Assembly (NCBI GenBank): GCA_043764135.1
Contig: JAYUKV010000034.1
Location: 1 to 18,596 of the forward strand
Origin: JAYUKV01 sp043764135
GTDB lineage: Bacteria > Patescibacteriota > JACMRA01
Length of the DNA stretch: 18,596 bases
Direction of reading: 5' to 3'
The position numbers and the translations under genes are program-made. Shown here in pieces: positions 6,192 to 15,033 of this stretch (position 1 is its first letter; every line of letters starts with the position of its first letter). The notes under the pieces are model-generated. The model saw nothing but the letters and a program-made list of their open reading frames with translations, was not told the DNA's origin and searched no databases.

Positions 6192-6247
6192 TATATCTGT
6201 CCTTGATCGAAATAATTTTCGAGCTAAAAGAATTTAGGAGTCAGACT

Positions 6248-7192
6248 GTGATTGGACAATTTGTTGAATTGGTAGTGCTTAGTGGTGCAATGTTCATTGG
6301 TTATCGTGTGTATATCAAAGGTGACCAAGTTACAAAAGTAATTGTTGAATATCAAACCAAAGCCAATGCAATGGTTGGGTCAACTATTGATGCTGTATCA
6401 TCTCTTAAGATTATGCAGCAGGTAGATTTTACGCTTGATACTTCAATGTTAAAATCTAATATTCAAAAAAGCTCCACATTGTCCGTAATCAATTTGTCTT
6501 GTATCGAGAAAATCTCGGTTCAGCAAACTGGCGCTTCTGATTTTCCTTTTTTTGGGATCTTGTTGCCCGGTAAAGCGTTGTTTGAGTTTCAGATGCGGTT
6601 TACAGGTAATGTGGAATATTCAACTGATGATCTTATTATTGAACAACTGGATAATACAATTGTAATTACAACTGGTACTCCTGTTATCAATTTGACTGAG
6701 ATCAAGTTTGAAAATACTTCAGAATCAGGCAATTTAAACAAGCAGCTTCTTGCTCGCACAAAAGCACAGCAAGCACTGGATAATGTCAACAACTATCCAT
6801 ATTATTTTTCCTTGTTTTTACAAGGAATGGATAATGGCGAACCTGTTGTAAACCAAATTCTAGCAGCTGCGACTTCTGGAATTAAAAATTCCATCACAGA
6901 ACTAATTAGTTCAGTAGTTAATCAATCAGAAGCAGTGGTCTCTGGTGGTGTAAAATACGACATTATTGTCAAGACTGAAAGTCCTTCACCAACTTTTGTA
7001 ACGCTTAAACAGGCTAATGGAGTTGATTATCTGATCACCCTCAAAAGCATTGAAGTCGCCAGTATTGATTCGATTCAAGAAGGTTTTGAGAAACTTTCCG
7101 GAACATCAACAACTATCAAAGTTGAAAATCTTCAAGGTAAAATCAAAAAAGTTTCGTTTGCAGAGCTTGCATCGAATGTTAATATCAATTAA
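6248..7192 (+). CDS. Membrane-anchored protein of unknown function (314 aa)
   Basis: I place the start at GTG 6248, because GGAG lies 7 nt upstream and the promoter at 6163-6191 would start transcription at about 6198. A longer frame from 6203 has no ribosome-binding site. One hydrophobic segment at about residues 4-22 is followed by a Lys and Asp-containing linker, suggesting an N-terminal anchor with the rest outside the membrane. The body is beta-rich (alternating VEYSTDDLIIEQLDNTIVIT) with helical stretches near 165-180. The layout is loosely reminiscent of DUF4230 proteins, which is a weak guess. It is monocistronic, with its own promoter and terminator. Its codon use is less AT-biased than that of its neighbours. 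Confidence 0.75.
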   Translation: MIGQFVELVVLSGAMFIGYRVYIKGDQVTKVIVEYQTKANAMVGSTIDAVSSLKIMQQVDFTLDTSMLKSNIQKSSTLSVINLSCIEKISVQQTGASDFPFFGILLPGKALFEFQMRFTGNVEYSTDDLIIEQLDNTIVITTGTPVINLTEIKFENTSESGNLNKQLLARTKAQQALDNVNNYPYYFSLFLQGMDNGEPVVNQILAAATSGIKNSITELISSVVNQSEAVVSGGVKYDIIVKTESPSPTFVTLKQANGVDYLITLKSIEVASIDSIQEGFEKLSGTSTTIKVENLQGKIKKVSFAELASNVNIN

Positions 7193-7194
7193 TT

Positions 7195-7223
7195 AAAAAA
7201 AACCTTAATGGTTTTTATTTTTT
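7195..7223 (+). terminator. Rho-independent terminator
   Basis: AAAAACC (7198-7204) pairs with GGTTTTT (7210-7216) around TTAAT, followed by a T-rich run to 7223. It begins just after the stop at 7192 and isolates that gene from the cell-wall cluster. Confidence 0.75.
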
Positions 7224-7345
7224 ATGGGCTTATATATAGAGTTGAAACTTTGAGATTATCAATCAACTAAATTTAAATGAATTTTATTATAAGTTACTAA
7301 CTTTGACAATACAGTTTTAGTTATAAAAAGTGATTAGGTAAACCT

Positions 7346-8641
7346 ATGATTCTATCAGTTCAAGTCTTTCTATTTTTAATTTTATCCAAAATCTTATCAT
7401 TTACCTCTAAATTATTTAAGAGGGGCTCTGGAACTGCATTGCCAGGTTATTTTGTTGAAAACTACTTTTCATCAATTCTTCGGTTTTTTGATAAGAAATA
7501 TAAGAAAGTTATTTATATCTCAGGAACTAATGGTAAAACAACAACTAGAGCTATTCTGGTTGACTTGTTAGAAAAGAATAATATTAAAGTATTAACTAAT
7601 AAAGGAGGGGCTAATATTATGAGAGGGTTAGCTTCTGCACTTTTTTCAGACTTAAATTGGAATCTTAAAGTTAAATCTGATTTTCTTGTTTTAGAAGTTG
7701 AAGAAGCAACGCTACCAAAAATTGCCAATTATATAAGTGTTGATACTCTTGTACTAACCAATGTTTTTAGAGATCAATTAGATGCTTATGGAGAGATTGA
7801 TAAAACATTAGAATATTTTAAACAATTTTTAGAATTGCAGAACTGTAATATTATCATTAATGGGGATGATCCAAAGCTTCTTGAGATTGTTCAAACCTTA
7901 TCTGATAAAAATATATATTACTGCGGTGTAGTAAGCGAAGAAAACCCTAAGTACGAAGGTTCAATTGCAAAGGTTGTGGATTATACTTATAAAGCTACTA
8001 ATATAGCATACAATCAAGGCTTGATGACTTTTGAAATCAACCAAGAACCATATACTTCACAATTAAGCGGTGTGTACAATATTTATAATACAGTATTTGC
8101 GGTAGCGGTTGCTAAACAAATAGGATTGGTTAATATACCTGATTATATTAGAGGTTTTAAACCTGTTTTTGGAAGAGGGGAAAGATTTAATATTAATAAC
8201 AATTTTACCTCGCTATACCTGGTTAAGAACCCAGAAGGATTCAACCAAGTATTGCAATATATTAAAAAAGCATTTGTAGGAGAAAAGCTAAATTTATACT
8301 TTATAGTTAATGATAACATTGCAGATTCTAGAGATGTAAGTTGGTTATGGGATGTTGAATTTGAAAAGTACCGAGAACAGTTTTTAATTAATAATGTTCA
8401 AATTAACGACATTTATTCAGGTGGCGCTAGGGGTGACGACATGTTATTAAGATTAGAATATGCTGATTTCCATAGTATTTCGTATGGTAATAATCTAGGA
8501 TCTATCAAGTCTATTGTTGACAATATTGTAAATAATGATTCCAATAACATTGTTTTTGCAACATATACTGCAATGTTAGAATTTAGAAAAGAGCTTGCAA
8601 ATCACATAATTGTAAGTGATATTACTGCGAGCGGCAACTAG
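7346..8641 (+). CDS. murT: MurT-like Mur ligase (lipid II isoglutaminyl synthase subunit)
   Basis: MurT works with the glutaminase GatD to amidate the D-glutamate of the peptidoglycan stem on lipid II. The family is clear from a TALPG segment (30-34), the P-loop SGTNGKTTT (59-67), NKGGANIMRG (85-94), LTNVFRDQLDAYGEID (137-152), FGRGE (275-279), and the C-terminal DUF1727 hallmarks LVKNPEGFN (292-300), VNDNIADSRDVSWLWDVEFE (321-340). The N-terminal 17 residues are hydrophobic. The Cys4 zinc ribbon of staphylococcal MurT, expected between about 190 and 230, is missing; only C193 remains. No gatD lies next to it, although the two are normally adjacent. It ends 6 bp before the next gene and probably heads an operon. 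A TTGACA at 7303-7308 upstream lacks a well-spaced -10. Confidence 0.88.
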   Translation: MILSVQVFLFLILSKILSFTSKLFKRGSGTALPGYFVENYFSSILRFFDKKYKKVIYISGTNGKTTTRAILVDLLEKNNIKVLTNKGGANIMRGLASALFSDLNWNLKVKSDFLVLEVEEATLPKIANYISVDTLVLTNVFRDQLDAYGEIDKTLEYFKQFLELQNCNIIINGDDPKLLEIVQTLSDKNIYYCGVVSEENPKYEGSIAKVVDYTYKATNIAYNQGLMTFEINQEPYTSQLSGVYNIYNTVFAVAVAKQIGLVNIPDYIRGFKPVFGRGERFNINNNFTSLYLVKNPEGFNQVLQYIKKAFVGEKLNLYFIVNDNIADSRDVSWLWDVEFEKYREQFLINNVQINDIYSGGARGDDMLLRLEYADFHSISYGNNLGSIKSIVDNIVNNDSNNIVFATYTAMLEFRKELANHIIVSDITASGN

Positions 8642-8647
8642 AATAAT

Positions 8648-9553
8648 ATGAATAAAAAAAATGAATTAGTAATTAGTGGAAGTAATATTGGATTTCTAAA
8701 AAAATTAAGTTTTTGGATATTTATGCTTATTGTGCTTAATATAAGCATTTTTTTTGCTTTTACTCAGGATTTTTACTTCCAGAGATACTATTCTAAAGCC
8801 CAAAATGTATTGATTATAAATGAACAATATTATAACAATGGAATCCTTGGGATAAACTCCGAAATCAATCAAAGAGTTTTAAATTTAAATGATATTTCAT
8901 ATACAACTGATTGTGATTTTATAAGCCAACTAATTACTCAAAAAAAGTCAGAACCATATAACAAAATAAAGTATGAAAAAACAGATTTATCAATTAAAAA
9001 TTATGAAATTGAAGAAGTCTTTGATAAATACTATAAAGACATAGATGTTTTAAATCAAAAGATTGAAAAGATAAATACAATAAATTCATCGTTAAATCAG
9101 TTATCAAGTAATTCAAAACTTATATCAAATATCTGTATCAATTATTACCGTCTTAACTCACTTGACTATTACAGTCCGAGTGATAATATAGTAATTAAAA
9201 GATTACCAGAACAAATAGCAGAGTTAAATGTAAATCTACCAACTGAACTAAATTATTCAGGTAAAATCAATCTTGCATTAAATACTATAAAATCCAAAAA
9301 CTACAACCTACAAACTGATTTTGTTAATCAAGCTATTACAGCAAATAGAGATGAGAGAAAAGAAGAAATGATCGGTGATTATAAAAATTTATTATTAGCA
9401 TTGATGGATGTTAAAACGCTTCAAGAAGACTTGAATTCACAAAAAATAGATGAGAACCTTGTAAATAATTACAAATCTGAAATGATAAAAAAAGTTTCTG
9501 AAATTAATTCTAGAGGTTTTTGGAATAACATGTTAAAAATTACTGTATGGTAA
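8648..9553 (+). CDS. Single-pass membrane protein with coiled coil, unknown
   Basis: The family is not recognised. After 18 cytosolic residues there is one strong membrane helix (about 19-40). The remaining 260 residues are then probably extracytoplasmic, polar and mostly helical, with a likely coiled coil around 120-160 and two cysteines (in TTDCDF and NICINYY) that could form a disulfide. It starts 6 bp after murT and its end overlaps the PBP start by 7 bp (ATGGTAA), so its synthesis is tied to both. Its place just before a class B PBP recalls ftsL in division clusters. FtsL proteins are much shorter (around 100 residues), so homology cannot be claimed. A scaffold or regulator for the PBP is a reasonable inference. 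Confidence 0.75.
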   Translation: MNKKNELVISGSNIGFLKKLSFWIFMLIVLNISIFFAFTQDFYFQRYYSKAQNVLIINEQYYNNGILGINSEINQRVLNLNDISYTTDCDFISQLITQKKSEPYNKIKYEKTDLSIKNYEIEEVFDKYYKDIDVLNQKIEKINTINSSLNQLSSNSKLISNICINYYRLNSLDYYSPSDNIVIKRLPEQIAELNVNLPTELNYSGKINLALNTIKSKNYNLQTDFVNQAITANRDERKEEMIGDYKNLLLALMDVKTLQEDLNSQKIDENLVNNYKSEMIKKVSEINSRGFWNNMLKITVW

Positions 9554-11562
9554 GTCGATATAATAAAAATAGTTATAATGAACTTGAATTGAAATTGTAT
9601 AAAAAGAATGTACTATATATTGTTTGTTCTTTGTTTATAATTGTATTAGTAGGATATATTTTTAAAATACAAGTTTTAAGTGACTCAAAAATTAGTAGTT
9701 TTGCTTATAATCAAGATATTATAAGACCGCATAGAGGTCAGATATTTATGCAAAATTATGCATTAAATACCCCCAAGTCTTTAACACTTTCTAATTACTC
9801 GACTAGAGTTATAGTAAACCCTAACAACTTAAAAAAATTAATTACCAAAAGATCAATTGATGATCTTAATCAAGCGCTATCTAGCATATTGTCATATTCT
9901 TCAAAACTTGTAAGAGAAAGATTGGATATAGCATTAACGCAAAATACACAATACTATATTTTGTTTCCAAATATTGATAATAATATCGCTAAACAACTAA
10001 AAGCTGCTTTAAACGAATCATTTTATCAAGGATCTGATTATAATAAATATGAATTCACAACATGGTTGGGATATGAAGATGTGGAGTTAAGAGTTTATCC
10101 AGAAAATAATTTGGCTTCTTCTGTTGTTGGTTATTTATCTGATAATTTTTGGGCTAATGAAGATATTGTAAAAGAGAAAAGATGTTCTAACATGATAGAG
10201 AATAATTCTGTCTATCAAGCAAATGGGTATAAAGTTGGATTAAGTGGAATTGAAGGTAAGTATTGTTCTGCATTGTATGGTGTTAATGGTATGCGAGGAG
10301 TTTCGCAAGCCAAACAAGGAGAAAATATAAACTTAACAATTGATTATAACATTCAAAAAGAAGCAGAGAGAATTAATGAAAAAATCCTACTTGAGAACTC
10401 AAATAGTAAGGGTAAGCCAAAGAATGTTGTATCATTAATAGTTGAGATTAATAATCCTGATCAAACCAAAAATGGAAGAGTTCTTGCGATGGCCTCTAAC
10501 CCATCATTCAATCCTAATGAATATTCAAAGGAATACGAATCAAAGCCTGAAGCATTTTTAAATTATGCTACAGATGTTGCTTATGAAGCAGGTTCGGTAC
10601 TTAAACCATTGATGGTAGGAACGATGCTAAATGAATACTATCTTACTAAAGAACAAGATCCTACTGCAACTTGCGCTACTAATAAAAAAGTGTGTGTTGG
10701 TCCAGATTGGTATTTTAATGATTTGTGTGGAGGTAAGAATTATACTTATGGTAATGAAACTATCAAAATTAAGAATTACAATGGGAATTGTTTTCCAGGT
10801 AATCCTGGATTAAAAGAAGTCTTAAGAGATTCTATCAATACAGGAATTGCAGACATGAGTAAGAATATTACAACTGAATCATTGAGGTCATATTTTGGTG
10901 ATAAGTTTGGTTTTGGTAGTGTTACTGGAATCAAGGCTTATAATGAATCAGCTGGTAATATTAGGTCTATGTATGATAATGGTGGGTATAATATAAATAA
11001 TGCATTTATTGGCTTTGGTCAGGGGTTTACTAATACACCTGTTCAATTAGCTCAAGCTTATATTCCTATTGTTACAGGTGGATTTAATTATCCGATTAAG
11101 TATATTGAAAATAAAGATTCAATAGCTCCGCAACAAGTTTTAAAACCAATAACATCAAATCTAGTAAAAGGCTATATGGCTGCAACTTCCAATGAAGGAT
11201 ATAATGGTACTGGTGCCAAACTTCAGTTGGATGGTTATGGAAATGGAACTAAAACAGGAACAGCCCAAATCTCTACCAGCTTACCTATTAAAGGTCCTGA
11301 TGGAAAGCCGCAATTAGATGAAAAAGGCAAGGAAAAAAGAGTTTGGTGTGATTACAATTGCAATTCTGAAAAAGGCTTATATGAACATACGCTTGTAGGT
11401 TTTGCTCCAGTTAATAAACCTAGGTTTTTATTAATTATGAAAGTTTCAGAACCAAGACCCTATGAATCTGCTAATACTTCTGCAAACCAAGTTTTGTCTA
11501 AACCATGGAAAGAGCTTATGCAATATGCTTTAGAGTATATGCAGACTCCTAGAGAATATTAA
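9547..11562 (+). CDS. Class B penicillin-binding protein (FtsI/PBP2-type transpeptidase)
   Basis: This DD-transpeptidase crosslinks peptidoglycan outside the membrane. It has a short cytosolic head, a membrane helix at about residues 22-40, a non-catalytic dimerisation-like domain opening with RPHRGQIF (60-67), and the catalytic domain. The active-site motifs are all present: SVLK (S350-K353), SIN (429-431) and KTG (569-571). The 671 residues are in the usual range. The SxxK-to-SxN distance is 79 residues against about 52 in E. coli FtsI. The extra segment carries C376, C383, C394 and C415. A second insertion after KTG, of roughly 30 residues, has two more cysteines (WCDYNC), and C213 and C240 lie earlier. 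Eight outside cysteines are unusual and suggest disulfides. It overlaps the upstream membrane gene by 7 bp. Sequence alone does not settle division versus elongation. Confidence 0.93.
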   Translation: MVSRYNKNSYNELELKLYKKNVLYIVCSLFIIVLVGYIFKIQVLSDSKISSFAYNQDIIRPHRGQIFMQNYALNTPKSLTLSNYSTRVIVNPNNLKKLITKRSIDDLNQALSSILSYSSKLVRERLDIALTQNTQYYILFPNIDNNIAKQLKAALNESFYQGSDYNKYEFTTWLGYEDVELRVYPENNLASSVVGYLSDNFWANEDIVKEKRCSNMIENNSVYQANGYKVGLSGIEGKYCSALYGVNGMRGVSQAKQGENINLTIDYNIQKEAERINEKILLENSNSKGKPKNVVSLIVEINNPDQTKNGRVLAMASNPSFNPNEYSKEYESKPEAFLNYATDVAYEAGSVLKPLMVGTMLNEYYLTKEQDPTATCATNKKVCVGPDWYFNDLCGGKNYTYGNETIKIKNYNGNCFPGNPGLKEVLRDSINTGIADMSKNITTESLRSYFGDKFGFGSVTGIKAYNESAGNIRSMYDNGGYNINNAFIGFGQGFTNTPVQLAQAYIPIVTGGFNYPIKYIENKDSIAPQQVLKPITSNLVKGYMAATSNEGYNGTGAKLQLDGYGNGTKTGTAQISTSLPIKGPDGKPQLDEKGKEKRVWCDYNCNSEKGLYEHTLVGFAPVNKPRFLLIMKVSEPRPYESANTSANQVLSKPWKELMQYALEYMQTPREY

Positions 11563-11815
11563 ATTGTTAATTATACTGGCGATTAGAATTAACTTATGTT
11601 TATTGCCAATTCACCCTTTAACGGTACAAACTAATCTACAAATTTATCTATACATCGCTCCTATTATTTATCAGCTCCTTTTGTTAAAGACAAGAGGGGT
11701 GATTTTATTAATTTTTCAATTCTAGATAATTAGTATATACTGATCTATGTTTAGAGGTAAATTGATAATACATAAATCCCTCATACTTTAATACATAAAA
11801 ATATACAAAAATATT
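11563..11815. other. Intergenic region before the GGDEF-like gene
   Basis: No clear terminator or gene is visible. TTGATA at 11763-11768, followed after about 17 bp by ACTTTA or TTTAAT, is a weak promoter candidate. The start codon at 11816 has no Shine-Dalgarno. Confidence 0.35.
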
Positions 11816-13960
11816 ATGTCGTTCGACAACAACGAAAACTTATTCTCCGCTAACAACAATCAGCCAAGAATAAAAAATACCAGAGGATCTGAAGAACTTA
11901 GAGAATACTTTATGACAATGTCTGAAAATATTTCAGTTAAATTAGGTATATCTCTTGAAGATGCAAAAACCATGTGTAGATCAATAATAAGAGAGCTTAA
12001 AAAAAATTCTGGTTTTGTAACACTTGATCCAACAAAAGATCCACAATCTGTAATAAAAGATATAGTTGCTCATAGTGATGTTGTTAGAAAATATGTACAA
12101 ATAGAAGTTGGCTCAAGACAAGCAATCTCTACTCCGATTCTCGAAGTTATTTATAAAGAAGAGCTTTTTCCATCTAGTACTATGGATTATTGTAAGTTTT
12201 TGTTAAATTCAAATGTGGAATTTGTAGGTGTTGATATAGAAGGGATGGCGTTAATGAATGAAGAGGGGGCTGATCATACAGGGAAAAGACTTGCAGGAGA
12301 TAATGCTATAGCCAAAACATTACTATATTTAGATAATTCACTGAATGGAGAAGGTGCTTGTGTAGTAATTGGTGGGGATGAATTGGGGGCTTCTATGGAT
12401 AAATCAAAACTAACTGATGTAAAACAATCACTTGAAGATTTTAACTCTAAAGGCTACAAAGTTCATGGAAACAACGGAAAGGAATTCGATCTAAGAATAA
12501 CTTACGATGTTAGTAATCTTGATAGTGCAAGTCACAAATTGATTGGTTTAGCTGCTAGGGTATTAGAAATGCCACTGACAGATAGCGATGTAAATGAAAT
12601 TTTTAATAATTCAATAGAACGAAATTCTATAATTGAAAGATCAAAAAATTGGTCAAAATTTAGGTTCTTAATGAAAAGAAGCTCTAAATTCAGAACTCTT
12701 TTTTTGGAAAAGTTAAAAGCTAACTCTCCTGTTTATTATATTATCAAAGAATTTCCCAACGCAGATTTGGAAACATTTTTTGCATCTGAAGGCGTTTGTT
12801 CACCATTGTTCTTTGATGTTACAAATAATCCAACTGATGAAGAGCTTGCTACAGCAGGTTCGCAAAGTATTGTTCTTAAAAATTTGACTTTAAATGATGC
12901 TCTTTTAAGCTCGGCCATAATTACGAAGGTGGTCGGGGCTGAAGTAAAAATGAAAACAATGAATATTGAAGCTTATTTAAAAGGGGATAAAAGTATTGAG
13001 GCTGCCATGCAATCTCTATTAGATAAAGCTCTTAACATACCAAGTCAAGATACTAACTCATTTAAAAATTTGAGACCATTTTTGGAAAGAGCATTTATTA
13101 AGTCTTTAATTGCTGGACCAAGACCTTATCTATTTTTAATAAATAAAAAACTATTTTTAAATATGGTAACAGAACTTTACCAAGGAAAGCTTGGTTTGCA
13201 AGCCGATATAGAAACTTTAAGTTCATATTATGATGAATTGGTAAAATATATTGATTCTAATATTGAGTCAAGTGATGATAGGGCGAGTCGTACAGCAGAA
13301 AAATTTATTCAAATGGTAGGTGGAGATCTTAATTCAATCAAGGATTTCAAAACAGAACCAGAGCCCAACGCAGTTGATTTGAATGTTGAATATCAAGGAA
13401 AAGACAACTCTATCCAAATGGCTGTAACCTATGTGGATACCCAAACATTTCGCAATTCTAAAACTAATAGATTCCCAGGTAAATATACTATAATACCTAA
13501 CATAGGACTTGCTTTAACAGAAAAAGCAGATGAGCAATCTTTTTATAATTTTTTGGAATTTTTGTTTAAACAGAATAGGATAGGTCAGCTTGTACCAATT
13601 TTGGATAATTATAAAGAGCTTATTAAAACCGACTTGATTGATAAAAACAAATCTGTTTCCTCTTCTAACCTTAAAAAATTAATTCTAAAACTACAAAAAA
13701 ATCATGATGGTGTCATGTCATATGAAAACTCTTATTATTACTTATTTCTTTTAAATAGAACTCCTATATATATAAGGAACTTACAGAGTACAATTTTAGA
13801 AATTAAAAAAGTTCTAATCAACAAAATTGAAACAGATTATGACGAAGTTTTTGATAATTTAGGTCCGAGAAAAACTAGATACAGTATCGCTTTGAATAAC
13901 TTAATTGAGATTGAGCAAACCTTAACGGATTACATTAACTTCTTTTTACAGCATGATTAA
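11816..13960 (+). CDS. Large cytosolic protein with divergent GGDEF-like segment (714 aa)
   Basis: The whole protein is not recognised. Residues about 135-195 resemble a diguanylate cyclase core: VDIEGMALMN (139-148, compare DxDxFKxIN), GKRLAGDNAI (156-165, compare GHxxGDxxL), and GGDEL at 186-190 (compare GGDEF). The interval from D140 to the GGDE motif, 46 residues, is close to the 41-45 seen in classical domains. The two metal-ligand positions (D140, D188/E189) are kept, so binding GTP or cyclic-di-GMP is possible. The usual upstream TGLxNR motif is not clear. Residues 1-130 and 260-714 look helical and polar, without membrane spans. The gene appears co-transcribed with the small gene 5 bp downstream. 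The GGDEF assignment is inference by eye; the CDS itself is certain. Confidence 0.9.
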   Translation: MSFDNNENLFSANNNQPRIKNTRGSEELREYFMTMSENISVKLGISLEDAKTMCRSIIRELKKNSGFVTLDPTKDPQSVIKDIVAHSDVVRKYVQIEVGSRQAISTPILEVIYKEELFPSSTMDYCKFLLNSNVEFVGVDIEGMALMNEEGADHTGKRLAGDNAIAKTLLYLDNSLNGEGACVVIGGDELGASMDKSKLTDVKQSLEDFNSKGYKVHGNNGKEFDLRITYDVSNLDSASHKLIGLAARVLEMPLTDSDVNEIFNNSIERNSIIERSKNWSKFRFLMKRSSKFRTLFLEKLKANSPVYYIIKEFPNADLETFFASEGVCSPLFFDVTNNPTDEELATAGSQSIVLKNLTLNDALLSSAIITKVVGAEVKMKTMNIEAYLKGDKSIEAAMQSLLDKALNIPSQDTNSFKNLRPFLERAFIKSLIAGPRPYLFLINKKLFLNMVTELYQGKLGLQADIETLSSYYDELVKYIDSNIESSDDRASRTAEKFIQMVGGDLNSIKDFKTEPEPNAVDLNVEYQGKDNSIQMAVTYVDTQTFRNSKTNRFPGKYTIIPNIGLALTEKADEQSFYNFLEFLFKQNRIGQLVPILDNYKELIKTDLIDKNKSVSSSNLKKLILKLQKNHDGVMSYENSYYYLFLLNRTPIYIRNLQSTILEIKKVLINKIETDYDEVFDNLGPRKTRYSIALNNLIEIEQTLTDYINFFLQHD

Positions 13961-13965
13961 GGAGA

Positions 13966-14397
13966 TTGGATGGTTTTTATAAATTTGAATTATTTATAAA
14001 AATATTTTATCCTTTAGTTATAAGATCTTTAGACATGAACAAGAATAATACTTTAAGCGATAAACAACGAGTTGTCTTAGACACGCTTGTAGATATAATT
14101 AATTACCATCACAATTCAGTTGATGGTTCTATCAAGCCTGAAGATGTATTCCAAACTTTTGTAAAAAAGTATATATATATTTCTGACGGTGGTGCTAAAG
14201 GGTATAGAGATGCTGATGGGCAACCTACAAAAGATTTTGAAAAAACTTTATTCTTTGCCCATGTATGCTCTTGGTTAAAAAATAAGAGTGACAAATCCTA
14301 CATAATTGACAATCAGCTTGTGGTGCTGTTTAAAGTACTCTCGATTCCATATCAATTCAATCACTTTGACCCAAGGATATATAATTATGTAAGCTAG
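13966..14397 (+). CDS. Small hypothetical protein (up to 143 aa)
   Basis: The family is not recognised. This cytosolic, probably helical protein has no signal peptide. The middle contains KKYIYISDGGAKGYRDADG. The longest frame begins at TTG 13966, but GGAG at 13961-13964 is only one base away, too close for normal spacing. An ATG at 14035 would give 121 residues but has no clear ribosome-binding site. Translation may be coupled to the preceding 714-residue protein, whose stop is 5 bp upstream, and the two probably act together. A strong terminator follows at 14418-14449. Confidence 0.7.
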   Translation: MDGFYKFELFIKIFYPLVIRSLDMNKNNTLSDKQRVVLDTLVDIINYHHNSVDGSIKPEDVFQTFVKKYIYISDGGAKGYRDADGQPTKDFEKTLFFAHVCSWLKNKSDKSYIIDNQLVVLFKVLSIPYQFNHFDPRIYNYVS

Positions 14398-14417
14398 TTA
14401 TTATATCTATTTCTATT

Positions 14418-14449
14418 AAACACCCGATTGACTTTGGGGTGTTTTTTTA
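14418..14449 (+). terminator. Rho-independent terminator
   Basis: AACACCC (14419-14425) pairs with GGGTGTT (14437-14443), followed by a T run to 14448. It ends the two-gene unit that begins at 11816. TTGACT in the loop (14428-14433) sits 17 bp from a weak TAGTGT (14451-14456) and might be the -35 of the next gene. Confidence 0.85.
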
Positions 14450-14463
14450 TTAGTGTATAGAGT

Positions 14464-15033
14464 ATGAATTGGATTACGTTTGACATTGAAACATATTCTC
14501 CTAGCAAGAATGACAAAATAAACACAAGTGAGTTAAGAGTATCTGTAACTGGTGCATACATAAGTTGGACAGATGAATATATAGCCTTTATGGAAGATAA
14601 TACAAAAATTTTTATCGAACTAATGAAAAAAGCGGATGTAATTGTAGGCTGGAATCACGTTTGGTTTGATCTTCCAGTACTACAGAAGTATTCAGACTTT
14701 GATCTATCAAAACTTCCTGTATATGATATTATGACAGAGATGGAAAAAGTCATTGGTACAAAACTCAAGTTAGATAACGTAGCAAAGGCCAATCTAGGCG
14801 AGTCAAAAACAGATACTTACGATGTTTTTAAACATTATCATTGGAATAAAGAATGGTACAAGCTTATTGATTACTGTATGAATGATGTAAGACTTACGAA
14901 CTTATTATTTATCAAAGCAATAAATAATGAAGATATCAGCTATTACGATCTCCACAACCTTAGACAAACTAAAATAGCAGTTCCAACAATAGGAGAAAAA
15001 ATAGAAGAAGTATATATGGAAAGTTTCTTTTAA
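14464..15033 (+). CDS. DEDDy-type 3'-5' exonuclease, RNase H-like fold
   Basis: This is a single-domain nuclease of the DnaQ-like superfamily that would remove nucleotides from DNA or RNA 3' ends with two metal ions. The four acidic ligands are visible: D7 and E9 in FDIET, D69 in VGWNHVWFDL, and D141 in YCMND, where Y137 marks the DEDDy subtype. At 189 residues it is the exonuclease domain alone, without polymerase or helicase, similar to YprB-type RNase H-like proteins. Its in vivo substrate cannot be told from sequence. It starts just after the terminator with no Shine-Dalgarno; a weak promoter whose -10 ends 7 nt before the ATG would make it leaderless. Confidence 0.88.
   Translation: MNWITFDIETYSPSKNDKINTSELRVSVTGAYISWTDEYIAFMEDNTKIFIELMKKADVIVGWNHVWFDLPVLQKYSDFDLSKLPVYDIMTEMEKVIGTKLKLDNVAKANLGESKTDTYDVFKHYHWNKEWYKLIDYCMNDVRLTNLLFIKAINNEDISYYDLHNLRQTKIAVPTIGEKIEEVYMESFF

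Noticed and set aside
1..15033. UGA reassigned to glycine, as in some Patescibacteria
   Set aside because: No complete gene ends in TGA, but full-length MurT, PBP and MsrBA have no internal TGA and use ordinary glycine codons. With about a dozen stops, the lack of TGA is weak evidence.
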